A DNA stretch of 64,000 nt from Clostridia bacterium (GCA_017516745.1 JAFXBF010000002.1:62001-126000), one strand, 5' to 3'; positions 18,029 through 26,935 are shown, counted from the first letter of the stretch. Numbers and translations: made by a program. Notes: generated by a model from the letters alone, not told the origin.

Positions 18029-18520
18029 ATGGTTGAGCTTATCTGCTGCGTTTGCATTGCCGCAATAGCAGCGGTTGACCAGCTTATAAAAATTGCCGTG
18101 CTCAATTCCTCACTCGTTTCGGGCGAGGTGAGCACGGTTATCGACGGCTTTCTGCAGTGGAGATATGTTGAAAACACAGGTGCGGCTTTCAGCCTGTTTA
18201 CGGGTAAAACCGCTTTGCTTTCCGTTTTTACGGCGGTTGTGCTGCTTGTCGGCTTTTATCTGATTATCGCTAAAAAGATAAAGTCAAAGGTGGCTCTTGC
18301 AAGCGTTGTAATGCTTATGGGCGGCGGTCTCGGCAACCTTATCGACAGAGTTTTCAGACATTTCGTGGTTGATTATATCGAGGTGCTTTTCATAGATTTT
18401 CCCGTTTTCAACCTTGCGGACTGCTTTGTAACCGTCGGTGAATTTCTCCTTGTCGGCTATCTTGTTTACGATATAGTCAGAGATTACAAAAAGGCAGGAC
18501 AGAAGGCGGATGGAGAATAA
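18029..18520 (+). CDS. lspA: lipoprotein signal peptidase (signal peptidase II)
   Basis: 163 residues with four predicted transmembrane helices. LspA cleaves signal peptides from diacylated prolipoproteins. The catalytic aspartates lie in GGGLGNLIDRV and FNLADCFVTVG. VENTGAAFSLF near residue 43 is also conserved. It starts 14 nt after divIVA behind CGGAGGG and overlaps rluD by 11 bp. Substrates in this window include the lipobox proteins at 24.4 kb and 60.1 kb. Confidence 0.95.
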   Translation: MVELICCVCIAAIAAVDQLIKIAVLNSSLVSGEVSTVIDGFLQWRYVENTGAAFSLFTGKTALLSVFTAVVLLVGFYLIIAKKIKSKVALASVVMLMGGGLGNLIDRVFRHFVVDYIEVLFIDFPVFNLADCFVTVGEFLLVGYLVYDIVRDYKKAGQKADGE

Positions 18521-19430
18521 AAGAGTACTCAGCTTCACCGTGGAAAAAGGTGACGAAGGTGAAAGGCTCGACAAAACCGTTTGCGCCTATGCGCCCGAGC
18601 TTTCACGCAGCTTTATACAAAAGGTGCTTGACGACGGCGGAATAACCGTCAACGGTAAGCCGAAAAAAAAGAGCTACACGGTTGAAGAGGGCGACGAAAT
18701 TACCGTCACTGCACCCGAGTTAAAAGAAATTGAGGCTCAGCCGCAGGATATTCCGCTTGATATCCGATACGAGGACGACTGTCTTCTTGTCGTGAATAAG
18801 CCGAGGGATATGGTTGTCCACCCGGCACCCGGCAACCCCGACGGCACACTTGTAAATGCACTTCTGCACCATTGCAAGGGCAGTCTTTCGGGCATAAACG
18901 GTGTCATCCGTCCCGGTATAGTCCACAGGATAGACAAAAACACGAGCGGTCTGCTGATTGTCGCCAAAACGGATGAAGCGCACATAAGCCTTGCTTCACA
19001 GATTCAGGCACACAGCTTTACCCGTGAATACCGTGCAGTTGTGCACGGTAATTTCAAGAATTTATCGGGCACGGTCGATGCACCTATCGGCAGAAACCCC
19101 AACGACCGCAAAAAAATGTGTGTCACACAGCTTCACTCAAGAAATGCCGTAACACATTACGAGGTGCTTGAAACCTACAGGAATTTTTCCTTTGTAAAGG
19201 TCAGACTTGAAACGGGCAGAACACACCAGATTCGTGTTCATATGGCTCATATCGGCCACCCCGTAGCAGGGGACGATGTTTACGGCCCGAAGAACGGTGT
19301 TTCAATGGGCGGTCAGTGCCTTCACGCAGGGCTGATAGGCTTTATCCACCCGAAAACCAAGGAATATATTGAAATCAGTTCAGAATTGCCGGAGTATTTT
19401 ACAGCCTTTCTGGACAAAATTTCAAAGTAG
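18510..19430 (+). CDS. rluD: RluA/RluD-family 23S rRNA pseudouridine synthase
   Basis: 306 residues. An N-terminal S4 RNA-binding domain covers about residues 16-75, and the catalytic domain carries the essential Asp142 in HRIDKNTSGLL. RTHQIRVHMAHIGHPVAGD is the second family signature. The usual partner of lspA in Firmicutes is ylyB, a RluD-family enzyme, and the same pair is seen here with an 11-bp overlap. RluD-type activity on 23S helix 69 is likely by homology, but RluC-like specificity cannot be excluded. Confidence 0.9.
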   Translation: MENKRVLSFTVEKGDEGERLDKTVCAYAPELSRSFIQKVLDDGGITVNGKPKKKSYTVEEGDEITVTAPELKEIEAQPQDIPLDIRYEDDCLLVVNKPRDMVVHPAPGNPDGTLVNALLHHCKGSLSGINGVIRPGIVHRIDKNTSGLLIVAKTDEAHISLASQIQAHSFTREYRAVVHGNFKNLSGTVDAPIGRNPNDRKKMCVTQLHSRNAVTHYEVLETYRNFSFVKVRLETGRTHQIRVHMAHIGHPVAGDDVYGPKNGVSMGGQCLHAGLIGFIHPKTKEYIEISSELPEYFTAFLDKISK

Positions 19431-19478
19431 CAATAAATTATTAACTAAAAATTTTTTAAGAATACGGAGGTGACTGTT

Positions 19479-20318
19479 TTGGACGCAGCAGCTAAAAAAC
19501 AGTTGGAAATCAAGGCTATTGAGGTCAGAAAAGGTATCATCGAGGGTACCTTTAACGCAAAGTCAGGTCATCCGGGAGGCTCCCTTTCGGTTGCCGATAT
19601 TATGACCTATCTCTATTTTTCACATCTTAATGTGGACCCTGCCAACCCCAAGTGGGAAGGCCGTGACCGCTTTGTTCTTTCAAAGGGTCACACAGCACCT
19701 GCACTTTATGCAGCACTCGCTCTCAGAGGCTTCTTCTCATTCGATGAAATCAAGCTTCTGCGTAAGCCCAACGCAATGCTTCAGGGTCACCCCAGCATGA
19801 AGAGCACACCCGGTGTCGATATGAGCACAGGCTCACTCGGTCAGGGTATCTCAACTGCTGTCGGTATGGCTCTGGGCGCAAAGCTCTCGGGTGACGATTT
19901 CAGAGTTTTCACAGTCCTGGGTGATGGCGAAATTCAGGAAGGTCAGGTCTGGGAGGCTGCAATGTACGCTTCCGCCAAGGGCCTTGACAATCTTGTAGCC
20001 GTTGTTGATAACAACAACCTTCAGATTGACGGCACTGTTGAAGAAGTCAACTCTCCTTATCCGATTCCCGAGAAGTTTGCCGCTTTCGGCTGGAACGTAA
20101 TCGAAATCTGCGGTAATGATTTTGATGAAATCGATGCAGCCTTCACAGCAGCAAAGGAATTCAAGGGTAAGCCCACAGTTATCGTTGCCAAGACCGTTAA
20201 GGGCAAGGGCGTTTCCTTTATGGAAAACAACTGCGACTGGCACGGCACAGCTCCCAATCAGGAGCAGTACGACAAGGCAATGGCAGAGCTCGACGCCGCT
20301 ATGGCAGCGCTTAATTAA
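19479..20318 (+). CDS. transketolase, N-terminal subunit
   Basis: 279 residues from a TTG at 19479, which lies 8 nt after CGGAGG; the in-frame GTG at 19470 overlaps that site. This is the ThDP-binding half of a split transketolase. SGHPGGSLSVADI and SKGHTAPALYA are conserved, and the ThDP motif is GDGEIQEGQVWEA followed by VVDNNNLQIDG. With the adjacent C-terminal subunit it moves two-carbon units in the non-oxidative pentose phosphate pathway. Split transketolases are common in Clostridia and archaea. Confidence 0.93.
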   Translation: MDAAAKKQLEIKAIEVRKGIIEGTFNAKSGHPGGSLSVADIMTYLYFSHLNVDPANPKWEGRDRFVLSKGHTAPALYAALALRGFFSFDEIKLLRKPNAMLQGHPSMKSTPGVDMSTGSLGQGISTAVGMALGAKLSGDDFRVFTVLGDGEIQEGQVWEAAMYASAKGLDNLVAVVDNNNLQIDGTVEEVNSPYPIPEKFAAFGWNVIEICGNDFDEIDAAFTAAKEFKGKPTVIVAKTVKGKGVSFMENNCDWHGTAPNQEQYDKAMAELDAAMAALN

Positions 20319-20341
20319 GGAAAGGGTAAGTGGTGAAAACA

Positions 20342-21289
20342 ATGGCAGATGTAATTAAAACCGCAACTCGTGATGCCTACGGTAAGGCTCTCGTTGAACT
20401 CGGCGGTAAAAACGAAAAGGTTATCGTTCTTGACGCTGACCTTGCAAAGGCAACAAAGACAATTGCCTTTAAAAAGGAATTCCCCGAAAGATTTTTCGAT
20501 ACAGGTATCGCAGAATGCAATATGATAGGCGTAGCCGCAGGTCTTGCCACAACTGGCTATACCGTTTTTGCAAGCTCCTTTGCAATGTTTGCCGCAGGCA
20601 GAGCCTTCGAGCAGATAAGAAACTCAGTCGGCTACCCCCACCTCAATGTTAAAATCGGTGCAACTCACGCAGGTATTTCCGTCGGTGAGGACGGCGCAAG
20701 CCATCAGTGCTGTGAGGATATTGCCCTTATGCGTACTATCCCCGGTATGACCATCATCAACCCTGCTGACGATGTTGAAGCACGCCTTGCCGTGCTTGCC
20801 GCTGCAGAGACAGACGGCCCTGTTTACCTTCGTTTCGGCAGGCTTGCAACTCCCAGACTTTTTGATGAAAACTACAAGTTTGAAATCGGCAAGGGTGTTG
20901 AACTCAAAGAGGGTAAGGACGTTACAATCATTGCAACAGGTCTTATGGTAAACGAGGCACTTATTGCCGCAGAAAGCCTCAAGGCAGATGGTATTGATGC
21001 AAGAGTAATCAATATGGCTACAATCAAGCCTATTGATAAGGATATCGTTATCAAGGCCGCAAAAGAAACAGGCGTTATCGTAACGGCAGAAGAGCACAGC
21101 GTTATCGGCGGTCTCGGCTCTGCAATTGCAGACGTTGTCTGCGAGAATTATCCCGTACCCGTGCTCAAGGTCGGCGTAGAGGATAAGTTCGGCGCATCAG
21201 GCCCTGCTGTTGAAATGCTCAAGATTTACGGCCTTACAGCTGAAAACATTGCAGAAAAAGCAAAGGCAGCAGTTGCTCTCAAAAAATAA
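20342..21289 (+). CDS. transketolase, C-terminal subunit
   Basis: 315 residues from ATG 20342, with GGTGA five bases upstream; in-frame GTG codons at 20330 and 20333 are alternatives. It contains the pyrimidine-binding and C-terminal domains. FDTGIAECNMIGVAAGLA carries the cofactor-activating Glu. VLDADLAKATKT and IGATHAGISVGEDGASHQ are typical of the C-terminal half. It follows the N-terminal subunit by about 23 bp, and the two must assemble to be active. Confidence 0.93.
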   Translation: MADVIKTATRDAYGKALVELGGKNEKVIVLDADLAKATKTIAFKKEFPERFFDTGIAECNMIGVAAGLATTGYTVFASSFAMFAAGRAFEQIRNSVGYPHLNVKIGATHAGISVGEDGASHQCCEDIALMRTIPGMTIINPADDVEARLAVLAAAETDGPVYLRFGRLATPRLFDENYKFEIGKGVELKEGKDVTIIATGLMVNEALIAAESLKADGIDARVINMATIKPIDKDIVIKAAKETGVIVTAEEHSVIGGLGSAIADVVCENYPVPVLKVGVEDKFGASGPAVEMLKIYGLTAENIAEKAKAAVALKK

Positions 21290-21305
21290 AGCGGAGAAAA
21301 GAAGT

Positions 21306-21581
21306 ATGAGCGAAGAAAGGTCTTTTAAAAGAAAAGCCTTCGGCGGCTTTGACCGTGAAGATGTAATTGAATATATCGACGAGCTTCTTATTGAACTGCA
21401 GAAATGCAAGGAAGAAAACGCCCGTAAGGATGCCCGTATCAGTGAGCTTGAAGAAAAACTCGACGAATACGAGGCAATAGCCGCAACACAGTCGGAAATT
21501 ACGGCCGAATGCAATTCACCCGAGGATGTTCTTTCGCAGGTTGACAAAATCCTGCAGAATTATCTGAGCAAGGGGGAATAA
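21306..21581 (+). CDS. small DivIVA-like coiled-coil protein
   Basis: 91 residues from ATG 21306, behind AGCGGAGAAAAG; a longer frame starting at 21210 runs through the transketolase gene and is not credible. FKRKAFGGFDREDVIEYIDEL resembles the F-x-G-F-D-x-x-D-V-x-x-Y-I core of DivIVA-type N-termini found in short Clostridial proteins. A charged coiled coil follows (about residues 27-58). It may interact with division or cell-pole proteins such as the large DivIVA at 16.5 kb, but this is inference. It ends 3 bp before the fumarase gene. Confidence 0.7.
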   Translation: MSEERSFKRKAFGGFDREDVIEYIDELLIELQKCKEENARKDARISELEEKLDEYEAIAATQSEITAECNSPEDVLSQVDKILQNYLSKGE

Positions 21582-21584
21582 GCC

Positions 21585-22112
21585 GTGGCTGAATACCGTG
21601 CGGATTCTGCCGAGCTTAAAGAGCTTGCCCCAATGTTAAAAGCGGGGGACAGAATTTTGCTCAGCGGAACTGTCTATACCGCAAGGGATGCGGCACATAA
21701 GCGCATAACTGAGCTTATTAATAAGGGTGAGGCTTTGCCGTTCGACCTGAACGGTGCCTGCATATATTATGCAGGGCCTACTCCCACTCCTCCCGGTCTT
21801 GCAATAGGCAGCTGCGGTCCGACCACCTCTTCAAGAATGGATACCTATGCACCCATGTTTCTCGATAAAGGTCTTGCCGCTATGGTCGGCAAAGGCCCGA
21901 GAAGCAAGGAGGTTGTCGATGCAATAGTCCGCAACAAGGCGGTCTATCTGTGTGCTATAGGCGGTGCAGGCGCATTGGCGGCGAAATGTATCACCTCCTG
22001 CGAAGTAATCGCCTTTGAAGACTTGGGCTGTGAGAGCGTAAAGCGCCTTAATTTCAGCGATTTTCCGCTGATAGTAGCAATCGACTGCGAAGGCGGAAAT
22101 ATACTCAAATAA
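21585..22112 (+). CDS. class I fumarate hydratase, beta subunit (C-terminal domain)
   Basis: 175 residues from GTG 21585. The Fumerase_C domain is recognisable by SGTVYTARDAAHKRI, YYAGPTPTPPG, SCGPTTSSRMD, VGKGPRS and IGGAGALAA. In split class I fumarases this subunit pairs with an iron-sulfur alpha subunit to hydrate fumarate to malate; tartrate dehydratase beta is the main alternative. No alpha subunit gene is adjacent or elsewhere in the window. It is the last gene of the long plus-strand run and is followed by a strong terminator. Confidence 0.88.
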   Translation: MAEYRADSAELKELAPMLKAGDRILLSGTVYTARDAAHKRITELINKGEALPFDLNGACIYYAGPTPTPPGLAIGSCGPTTSSRMDTYAPMFLDKGLAAMVGKGPRSKEVVDAIVRNKAVYLCAIGGAGALAAKCITSCEVIAFEDLGCESVKRLNFSDFPLIVAIDCEGGNILK

Positions 22113-22118
22113 TAACAA

Positions 22119-22148
22119 AAGAGCAGGATTCGTTTGAGTCCTGCTCTT
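22119..22148. terminator. bidirectional terminator between fumarase and GH30 genes
   Basis: AAGAGCAGGA and TCCTGCTCTT form a perfect 10-bp stem with a 10-nt loop, in the 51-bp gap between two convergent genes. T-rich sequence follows on the plus side. Confidence 0.8.
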
Positions 22149-22163
22149 AAACTTTTTATATCT

Positions 22164-23579
22164 TTACATATCTACACAAACAGTCGTTATGCTTTTTGAA
22201 GGAACGGTGTTTTGTTTATTAAGCTCACCCTCATAAACCTTTTCGCAGTTGTGTGTTGCGTCTGTCAGATAAATCTCCGCCTGACCCATAAGTCCGTGCA
22301 GGTTTATTTTTTCATCTGTCTCGGCGGCGTTCACAATAACCAGAACATACCTGCTGCCGTCGGTGAAAGCGACCGTGTTGAGCGTGTTGCTTTTATAGAA
22401 ATTATCGCAAACCCTTACTCGCACCATACCCGGCTTAATAAATGAAGTAAACTGCTTGAAAGCGTAGTAGCGGTTGTATATTTTCAGCGTGCCGTCAGCG
22501 TTTCTGTCAATAAGTCCATCGCCGTTAACTGCTGTCCAGCTCTGCCACGATACGGCATTCATCAGGCTGAGGTCTTCGGCAATAATACGTGCCATGCGCA
22601 GTCCGCTGTCTATGGTTGTGCTGTCAATTTCAAGCGGCAATTCGCACCATTCGCTCATTTCGTATTTTTTGTCGGGATAATTCTTTTTAAATGCCTTACC
22701 GATCTGTCGCTTTTCTTCTGCCTTGCTGTCCATCCAGTAGGAGTGTCCCGCAAAGCTGTCACAGTAAGCGTTTAGTATTTCACTTGCGAAGAATTTTTCA
22801 ACGTATTGGTAGTGTGCCCGGGTCATTTCGCCGCTTTCGGGGCCGCTTAAGCGGTATGTACAGCCTCTTTCCTGCATTTCTACGGCGAACATTTCGAGTA
22901 ATTCAATTGCCTCGTCAACCTCGTAGTGACAGCCTTCCTGCCCAACCCAGTCAGGGCTGCCCCACGACCATTGCGGCTCGTTTATGGGGGATATAGCGTA
23001 AACGGGGTAACCCTCGCTTACAAACCAGTCGGCAATCGTCAGCACATAGTCAATAAACGCTTGGTAATTTTCTCTTGGAAGATTGGAAGAATATTCCTCA
23101 AGTCCGCCCGAAGCGTGACCCGATTTCGTCATTGAAAAATGAGGGCTGTTGCAGAAAAGTATAATTCTTTCTGCGCCGTATTCAACCGCATAGTCGAGCA
23201 CACGCCTTGCATTTTTGTCACGGGTGAAATCGTAAACATACTCATTCTTTTCCTCGTCAAAAACGTAAAAACTCTCTGTTCTGCGGCTCTTATCCCATAT
23301 ACGGCATTCGGGGTTGTCGGCTTCACCGCCGCCTATGTTGTAGCGGAAAACGTCAAGCCCGAGCCCTTCTTCGTCATCGTAAAGGAGCTTTGCAATTTCT
23401 CTTGCCTGCCCGTCGCTTTCAATCGTCTGTGCCCACCAGCACGAGCTTGTGCCGAAGGATTCAAAAGTCTGATAGGTTGTAGCTCTGTCAATCAAAATGT
23501 CGTGCCTCCCTAAAACAAAATTCAGCGGCATTAAACAGAATTGAATTATTGCCAGTAAAAGCGAAATGAATTTAAGCAT
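22164..23579 (-). CDS. glycoside hydrolase family 30 enzyme (endo-beta-1,6-galactanase-like)
   Basis: 471 residues. Residues 1-25 are hydrophobic and may be an uncleaved anchor or signal peptide. The rest is a TIM barrel plus beta domain typical of GH30. The acid/base is likely Glu201 in SPINEPQWSW and the nucleophile Glu310 in YEMSEWCEL. TFESFGTSSCWWAQ and YNIGGGEADNP match the endo-beta-1,6-galactanase branch. It probably cuts plant or host galactans outside the cell. The start overlaps the tcdA stop by 8 bp, an odd pairing of a tRNA gene with a glycosidase that suggests simple read-through. Substrate is inferred. Confidence 0.82.
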   Translation of the reverse strand: MLKFISLLLAIIQFCLMPLNFVLGRHDILIDRATTYQTFESFGTSSCWWAQTIESDGQAREIAKLLYDDEEGLGLDVFRYNIGGGEADNPECRIWDKSRRTESFYVFDEEKNEYVYDFTRDKNARRVLDYAVEYGAERIILFCNSPHFSMTKSGHASGGLEEYSSNLPRENYQAFIDYVLTIADWFVSEGYPVYAISPINEPQWSWGSPDWVGQEGCHYEVDEAIELLEMFAVEMQERGCTYRLSGPESGEMTRAHYQYVEKFFASEILNAYCDSFAGHSYWMDSKAEEKRQIGKAFKKNYPDKKYEMSEWCELPLEIDSTTIDSGLRMARIIAEDLSLMNAVSWQSWTAVNGDGLIDRNADGTLKIYNRYYAFKQFTSFIKPGMVRVRVCDNFYKSNTLNTVAFTDGSRYVLVIVNAAETDEKINLHGLMGQAEIYLTDATHNCEKVYEGELNKQNTVPSKSITTVCVDM

Positions 23580-24294
23580 TTATCTGTCCTCCTCCGATAA
23601 GGTCTTTTATCGCTTCGCCTGCGGCTATAAGACCTGCGGCAGACGGTACGAAGGATATGCTTGCAGGTACGGCTCTTTTTTCGGCGTTTTCGGGCTGAAA
23701 AAGCGGCTTTACAGGCTGCTCGGTCGAATATACAACCTTGAGCTTTTCAATGCCTCTTGCCTTGAGTTCCTTTCTCATAACCCTTGCAAGCGGACAGCCG
23801 CTTGTTTTTTTTATGTCAGTAACGGTGAGTGCCGTGGGGTTGAGCTTGTTGCCCGTGCCCATACTGCTTATTATCGGAATATCAAGCTCCTTTGCCTTTT
23901 CAATCAGTATCAGTTTGGAGGTAACGGTGTCAATCGCATCTATGATATAGCCGTAATTCTCAAAATCAAACTTGTCAACCGTTTCGGCGGAGAAAAACAG
24001 GGGATAGACGGTAACCTTTATATCGGGGTTGATGTCTTTAATTCGGTTTGCCATAACCTCTGCTTTGTTCTGCCCGACGGTAGAATCAAGCGCAATAAGC
24101 TGACGGTTGATGTTGGAAACCGAAACCGTGTCGTTGTCACAAAGCCCAATGTGTCCGACACCTGCCCTTGCAAGTGCCTCTGCGGCAAATGAGCCTACTC
24201 CGCCCACACCGAAAAGCAAAACAGAGCTTTTGCTTAAGGCTTCAACCGCTTCCTCGCCTATGAGCATAGCCGTGCGCAGCTTTCTTTCCTCCAT
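23572..24294 (-). CDS. tcdA: tRNA threonylcarbamoyladenosine dehydratase (TcdA/CsdL)
   Basis: 240 residues of the ThiF/MoeB/E1-like family. The ATP-binding loop is GVGGVGSFAAEAL near residue 30, and DNDTVSVSNINRQLIA is the adenylation motif. AIDTVTSKLILIEKA and SSMGTGNKLNPTAL are typical of TcdA, which activates t6A37 and cyclises it to ct6A. There is no rhodanese or sulfur-carrier domain, and no thiS or moaD nearby, so thiamine or molybdopterin roles are less likely. It overlaps the GH30 gene by 8 bp. Confidence 0.9.
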   Translation of the reverse strand: MEERKLRTAMLIGEEAVEALSKSSVLLFGVGGVGSFAAEALARAGVGHIGLCDNDTVSVSNINRQLIALDSTVGQNKAEVMANRIKDINPDIKVTVYPLFFSAETVDKFDFENYGYIIDAIDTVTSKLILIEKAKELDIPIISSMGTGNKLNPTALTVTDIKKTSGCPLARVMRKELKARGIEKLKVVYSTEQPVKPLFQPENAEKRAVPASISFVPSAAGLIAAGEAIKDLIGGGQINA

Positions 24295-24373
24295 TTTGTC
24301 ACACCGTCCTTTGCACTACATTTATGTTAAATATATCATTGATAAAAAACATTGTCAAATTATTATCTTCAAG

Positions 24374-24402
24374 TTGACACCTGTAATTATTAAGTGTAAA
24401 AT
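24374..24402 (+). promoter_or_regulatory. promoter of the lipoprotein-PHP operon
   Basis: TTGACA at 24374-24379, a 17-bp spacer and TAAAAT at 24397-24402 form a near-consensus sigma-A promoter about 40 bp upstream of the lipoprotein start. Confidence 0.75.
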
Positions 24403-24441
24403 ATTTCTGTAAATATAAAGAAAACAGAAGGAGAGATATGA

Positions 24442-25023
24442 ATGAAAAAATTATTGGCTTTGTTTCTCGCATTGCTTATGCTTGTGTCCTTTGCCGCCTG
24501 CGGTGAGGATGTCAAGGTGAAAACCGAGGCGGATTTTAAAACATGGTTCAACGAGGCACTTGTTCCTGCTTACGACGGTTATATTAATTCGGAATCGGCA
24601 AACGAGAACGCTTTCCCAAGTATATCCCTGATGCTCGCTTCCGATGCATATATCGGCTATATTTTCGACTATATCTGTGACGGTGTTTACCCCGAAAACG
24701 GCGAAATCACCGAGGAAAACGGCGTATATAACTATGCCTACAACGAATTCAGACAGAGCTTTGAATTTGATGCCGACAAGCGTGCCGTAAAGGTTACTAT
24801 GTATATGGAAATGATGGGCGACAGCAGAACAGAGTTTGTTGCCGTCTTTGCCGAAAAGAAGGGTGAGTTCTTTATTCAGTACCTTATGCCCACCTTCGGC
24901 GAATATACCGAAATGTGCTTTACTGCCGAGGGCGGTGCTTTCGTGCTTGACGATACCTGCTATGAAATGCCCTACGATATTTTCACAGATGATATACCCA
25001 AGGATTTTGCAAAGGAGAGCTGA
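24442..25023 (+). CDS. predicted lipoprotein of unknown function
   Basis: 193 residues. Residues 1-20 are a lipoprotein signal with lipobox SFAAC, so Cys20 is probably lipidated after LspA cleavage. The mature part is acidic with alternating beta-like strands and no motif I recognise. GAGAGAT lies just upstream of the ATG. It ends 3 bp before a PHP-domain gene, so the two are surely co-transcribed. A substrate-binding or sensing role for the exported protein is possible but not shown. Confidence 0.75.
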   Translation: MKKLLALFLALLMLVSFAACGEDVKVKTEADFKTWFNEALVPAYDGYINSESANENAFPSISLMLASDAYIGYIFDYICDGVYPENGEITEENGVYNYAYNEFRQSFEFDADKRAVKVTMYMEMMGDSRTEFVAVFAEKKGEFFIQYLMPTFGEYTEMCFTAEGGAFVLDDTCYEMPYDIFTDDIPKDFAKES

Positions 25024-25026
25024 CAA

Positions 25027-26397
25027 ATGAAAGACGTTATCCACAACTACGACATTTTTCCGAAGGTTTTTCCCTGCGACAAAGAAGTTGAAATCACAAT
25101 CAAGCCCTTGGGTGCTCACGTTGCATTTGACAGGGAAGAATACGATATTGTTATCTGTCCGCTGACTCAGGGCTGCCGCCGTGATTACCCCAACACAACA
25201 GGCTTTGAGGATATGAAGGTAAGCCCCGATGCGGACGGCTGCATCCGCTTAAAGTATACCTTCAAGGGTGAGCAGGAGCATTATATCCGCTTCTTGAAAG
25301 AGAACGGCGACAGGGATTTCCAGCTTTCCGTATATTCTCTCAAAGAGGATTTGTGCGGCAGATATCCGTTTGTGGGCGACCTTCACATGCATACCTGCCG
25401 TTCGGACGGTAAGCAGGCACCTGCAATAGTTGCCGCAAATTACCGCAGACACGGTTACGATTTCCTCGGTATCACCGACCACAGATATTACTACGGCTCG
25501 CTTGAAGCTATCAACGTTTATAAGGACGTTCCCCTTGAATTCACCCTTGTTCCCGGCGAAGAGGTGCATATGACGAGAGGCGATATGGAATTCGTCAACG
25601 ATGTCCATATGGTGAATTTCGGCGGTCTCTATTCCGTCAATGCACTTGTTTATGACGATGAGCTTTACGAAACAATAGGTGACGATAAAGCCCTGCGTGC
25701 TGTTGACGGCAACTGCCCCGATATGATGTCCCGTGAAGAATTTGATGCCGAGGTCAATGCCCTTGCCGATACCCTTGATATCCCTGAGGGTGTGGAGAGA
25801 TTTCCCTATGCCTGCTGCCATTGGATTACCAATCAGATTCGCAAGTCAGGCGGCTTGAGCATTTTTGCCCACCCGTATTGGATTTCAAACGTGTTCCAGG
25901 TGCCCGAAAACCTGTCCGAGGCTATGTTTGCGGGCGGCGCTTTCGATGCGTTTGAGGTTCTCGGCGGTGAGAGCTATTTTGAGCAGAACGGTCTGCAGAC
26001 TATTTTTTACTACGAGCAATGCGCAAAGGGCAACAAGTACCCGATTGTCGGCAGTACGGACAGCCACTCAAGCTTCAACAACCGTAACGCTTTTATCTGC
26101 TCAACTATCGTTTTCGCACCCGAAAACACAAGAGAAAGCCTTATGGCTTCAATCAAGGATTTCTATTCGGTTGCTGTTGATACAATCAGCACCGAATACC
26201 GTATGGTAGGCGATTTAAGATTTGTAAAGTACGCCGCCTTCCTCTACGAAAACTTCTTCCCACTGCACGATGAGCTTTGCCGTGAAGAGGGTATGCTCAT
26301 GAAGCAGTACGCAACAGGCGACGAGGATGCCGCAAGACTCCTCAACGCCATCCACGGCAGAATGAAGAAGCAGAGAGAAAAGTATTTTGCGTTTTAA
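25027..26397 (+). CDS. PHP-domain protein with N-terminal beta domain
   Basis: 456 residues. The first 115 residues look like a beta-sandwich. The PHP domain starts at about residue 118 with VGDLHMHTCRSDGKQAP (two metal-binding His), then ITDHRYYYG, GEEVHM, a FAHPYWI segment and GSTDSHSSF, which together carry the metal ligands of a PHP phosphoesterase. There is no signal peptide, so it is likely cytoplasmic. It follows the lipoprotein gene after 3 bp. The secreted protein at 51.7-53.0 kb has the same PHP motif order. Substrate unknown; a phosphorylated sugar or nucleotide is usual for the family. Confidence 0.8.
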   Translation: MKDVIHNYDIFPKVFPCDKEVEITIKPLGAHVAFDREEYDIVICPLTQGCRRDYPNTTGFEDMKVSPDADGCIRLKYTFKGEQEHYIRFLKENGDRDFQLSVYSLKEDLCGRYPFVGDLHMHTCRSDGKQAPAIVAANYRRHGYDFLGITDHRYYYGSLEAINVYKDVPLEFTLVPGEEVHMTRGDMEFVNDVHMVNFGGLYSVNALVYDDELYETIGDDKALRAVDGNCPDMMSREEFDAEVNALADTLDIPEGVERFPYACCHWITNQIRKSGGLSIFAHPYWISNVFQVPENLSEAMFAGGAFDAFEVLGGESYFEQNGLQTIFYYEQCAKGNKYPIVGSTDSHSSFNNRNAFICSTIVFAPENTRESLMASIKDFYSVAVDTISTEYRMVGDLRFVKYAAFLYENFFPLHDELCREEGMLMKQYATGDEDAARLLNAIHGRMKKQREKYFAF

Positions 26398-26405
26398 ACT
26401 TTAAT

Positions 26406-26444
26406 TAAAACGGCTTGTACAGGTGACAACCCGTGCAAGCCGTT
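26406..26444 (+). other. hairpin upstream of the GNAT gene
   Basis: AACGGCTTG and CAAGCCGTT can pair around an imperfect loop, just after the PHP gene stop. A T-run is missing, so it could be a weak terminator or a leader structure of the following acetyltransferase mRNA. Confidence 0.45.
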
Positions 26445-26467
26445 GCTTGGGATTGGAGAGAAGTCTT

Positions 26468-26926
26468 ATGATAAGAAAAGCAACAATAAACGATATACCT
26501 GCAACAGCAAAACTGTACCGTGAGCAATTCAGAGAAATGGCAAAGCTGATTCCCGATTTTATAAAAGAGGGCGACCAGAGTACTGAATTCCTTGAAAAAA
26601 CCGTTTCGGATGATAATTCGGATATTTTTGTTTACGAAAACGAGGGTGAGATTGTAGGCTTTATATTGCTTCAGGCAAAAACAAGACCCGATTTCGATTT
26701 TATGCTGCCCGGCAATTTTTGTTATATAATGGATATAATCGTAACAGAAAGCCACCGTGGCAAAGGCTTCGGAACAGCCCTGATGAATGCCGCAAAGGCT
26801 TGGGCGAATGAGCATAACTGTTCTTCTGTAAATCTTGATGTTCTTGTAAATAACCATAGTGCAATCAGTCTGTATGAAAAACTCGGGTTTATACCCAAAG
26901 CACAGGAAATGTATTGTAAGTTATAG
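26468..26926 (+). CDS. GNAT family N-acetyltransferase
   Basis: 152 residues from ATG 26468; a longer frame from 26423 would begin inside a hairpin. The GNAT fold is shown by FVYENEGEIVGFILLQ, the acetyl-CoA pyrophosphate loop ESHRGKGFGTALMNA, and NNHSAISLYEKLGF at the C-terminus. These match motifs C, A and B of the family. The acceptor substrate cannot be read; RimI-like or small-molecule acetylation are both possible. It sits 9 bp before the kinase-like gene. Confidence 0.85.
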   Translation: MIRKATINDIPATAKLYREQFREMAKLIPDFIKEGDQSTEFLEKTVSDDNSDIFVYENEGEIVGFILLQAKTRPDFDFMLPGNFCYIMDIIVTESHRGKGFGTALMNAAKAWANEHNCSSVNLDVLVNNHSAISLYEKLGFIPKAQEMYCKL

Positions 26927-26935
26927 GAGACAGCT

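Noticed and set aside
26423-26468. Longer N-terminus of the GNAT gene
   Set aside because: Would start within a hairpin and adds residues outside the acetyltransferase fold; ATG 26468 has a ribosome-binding site.
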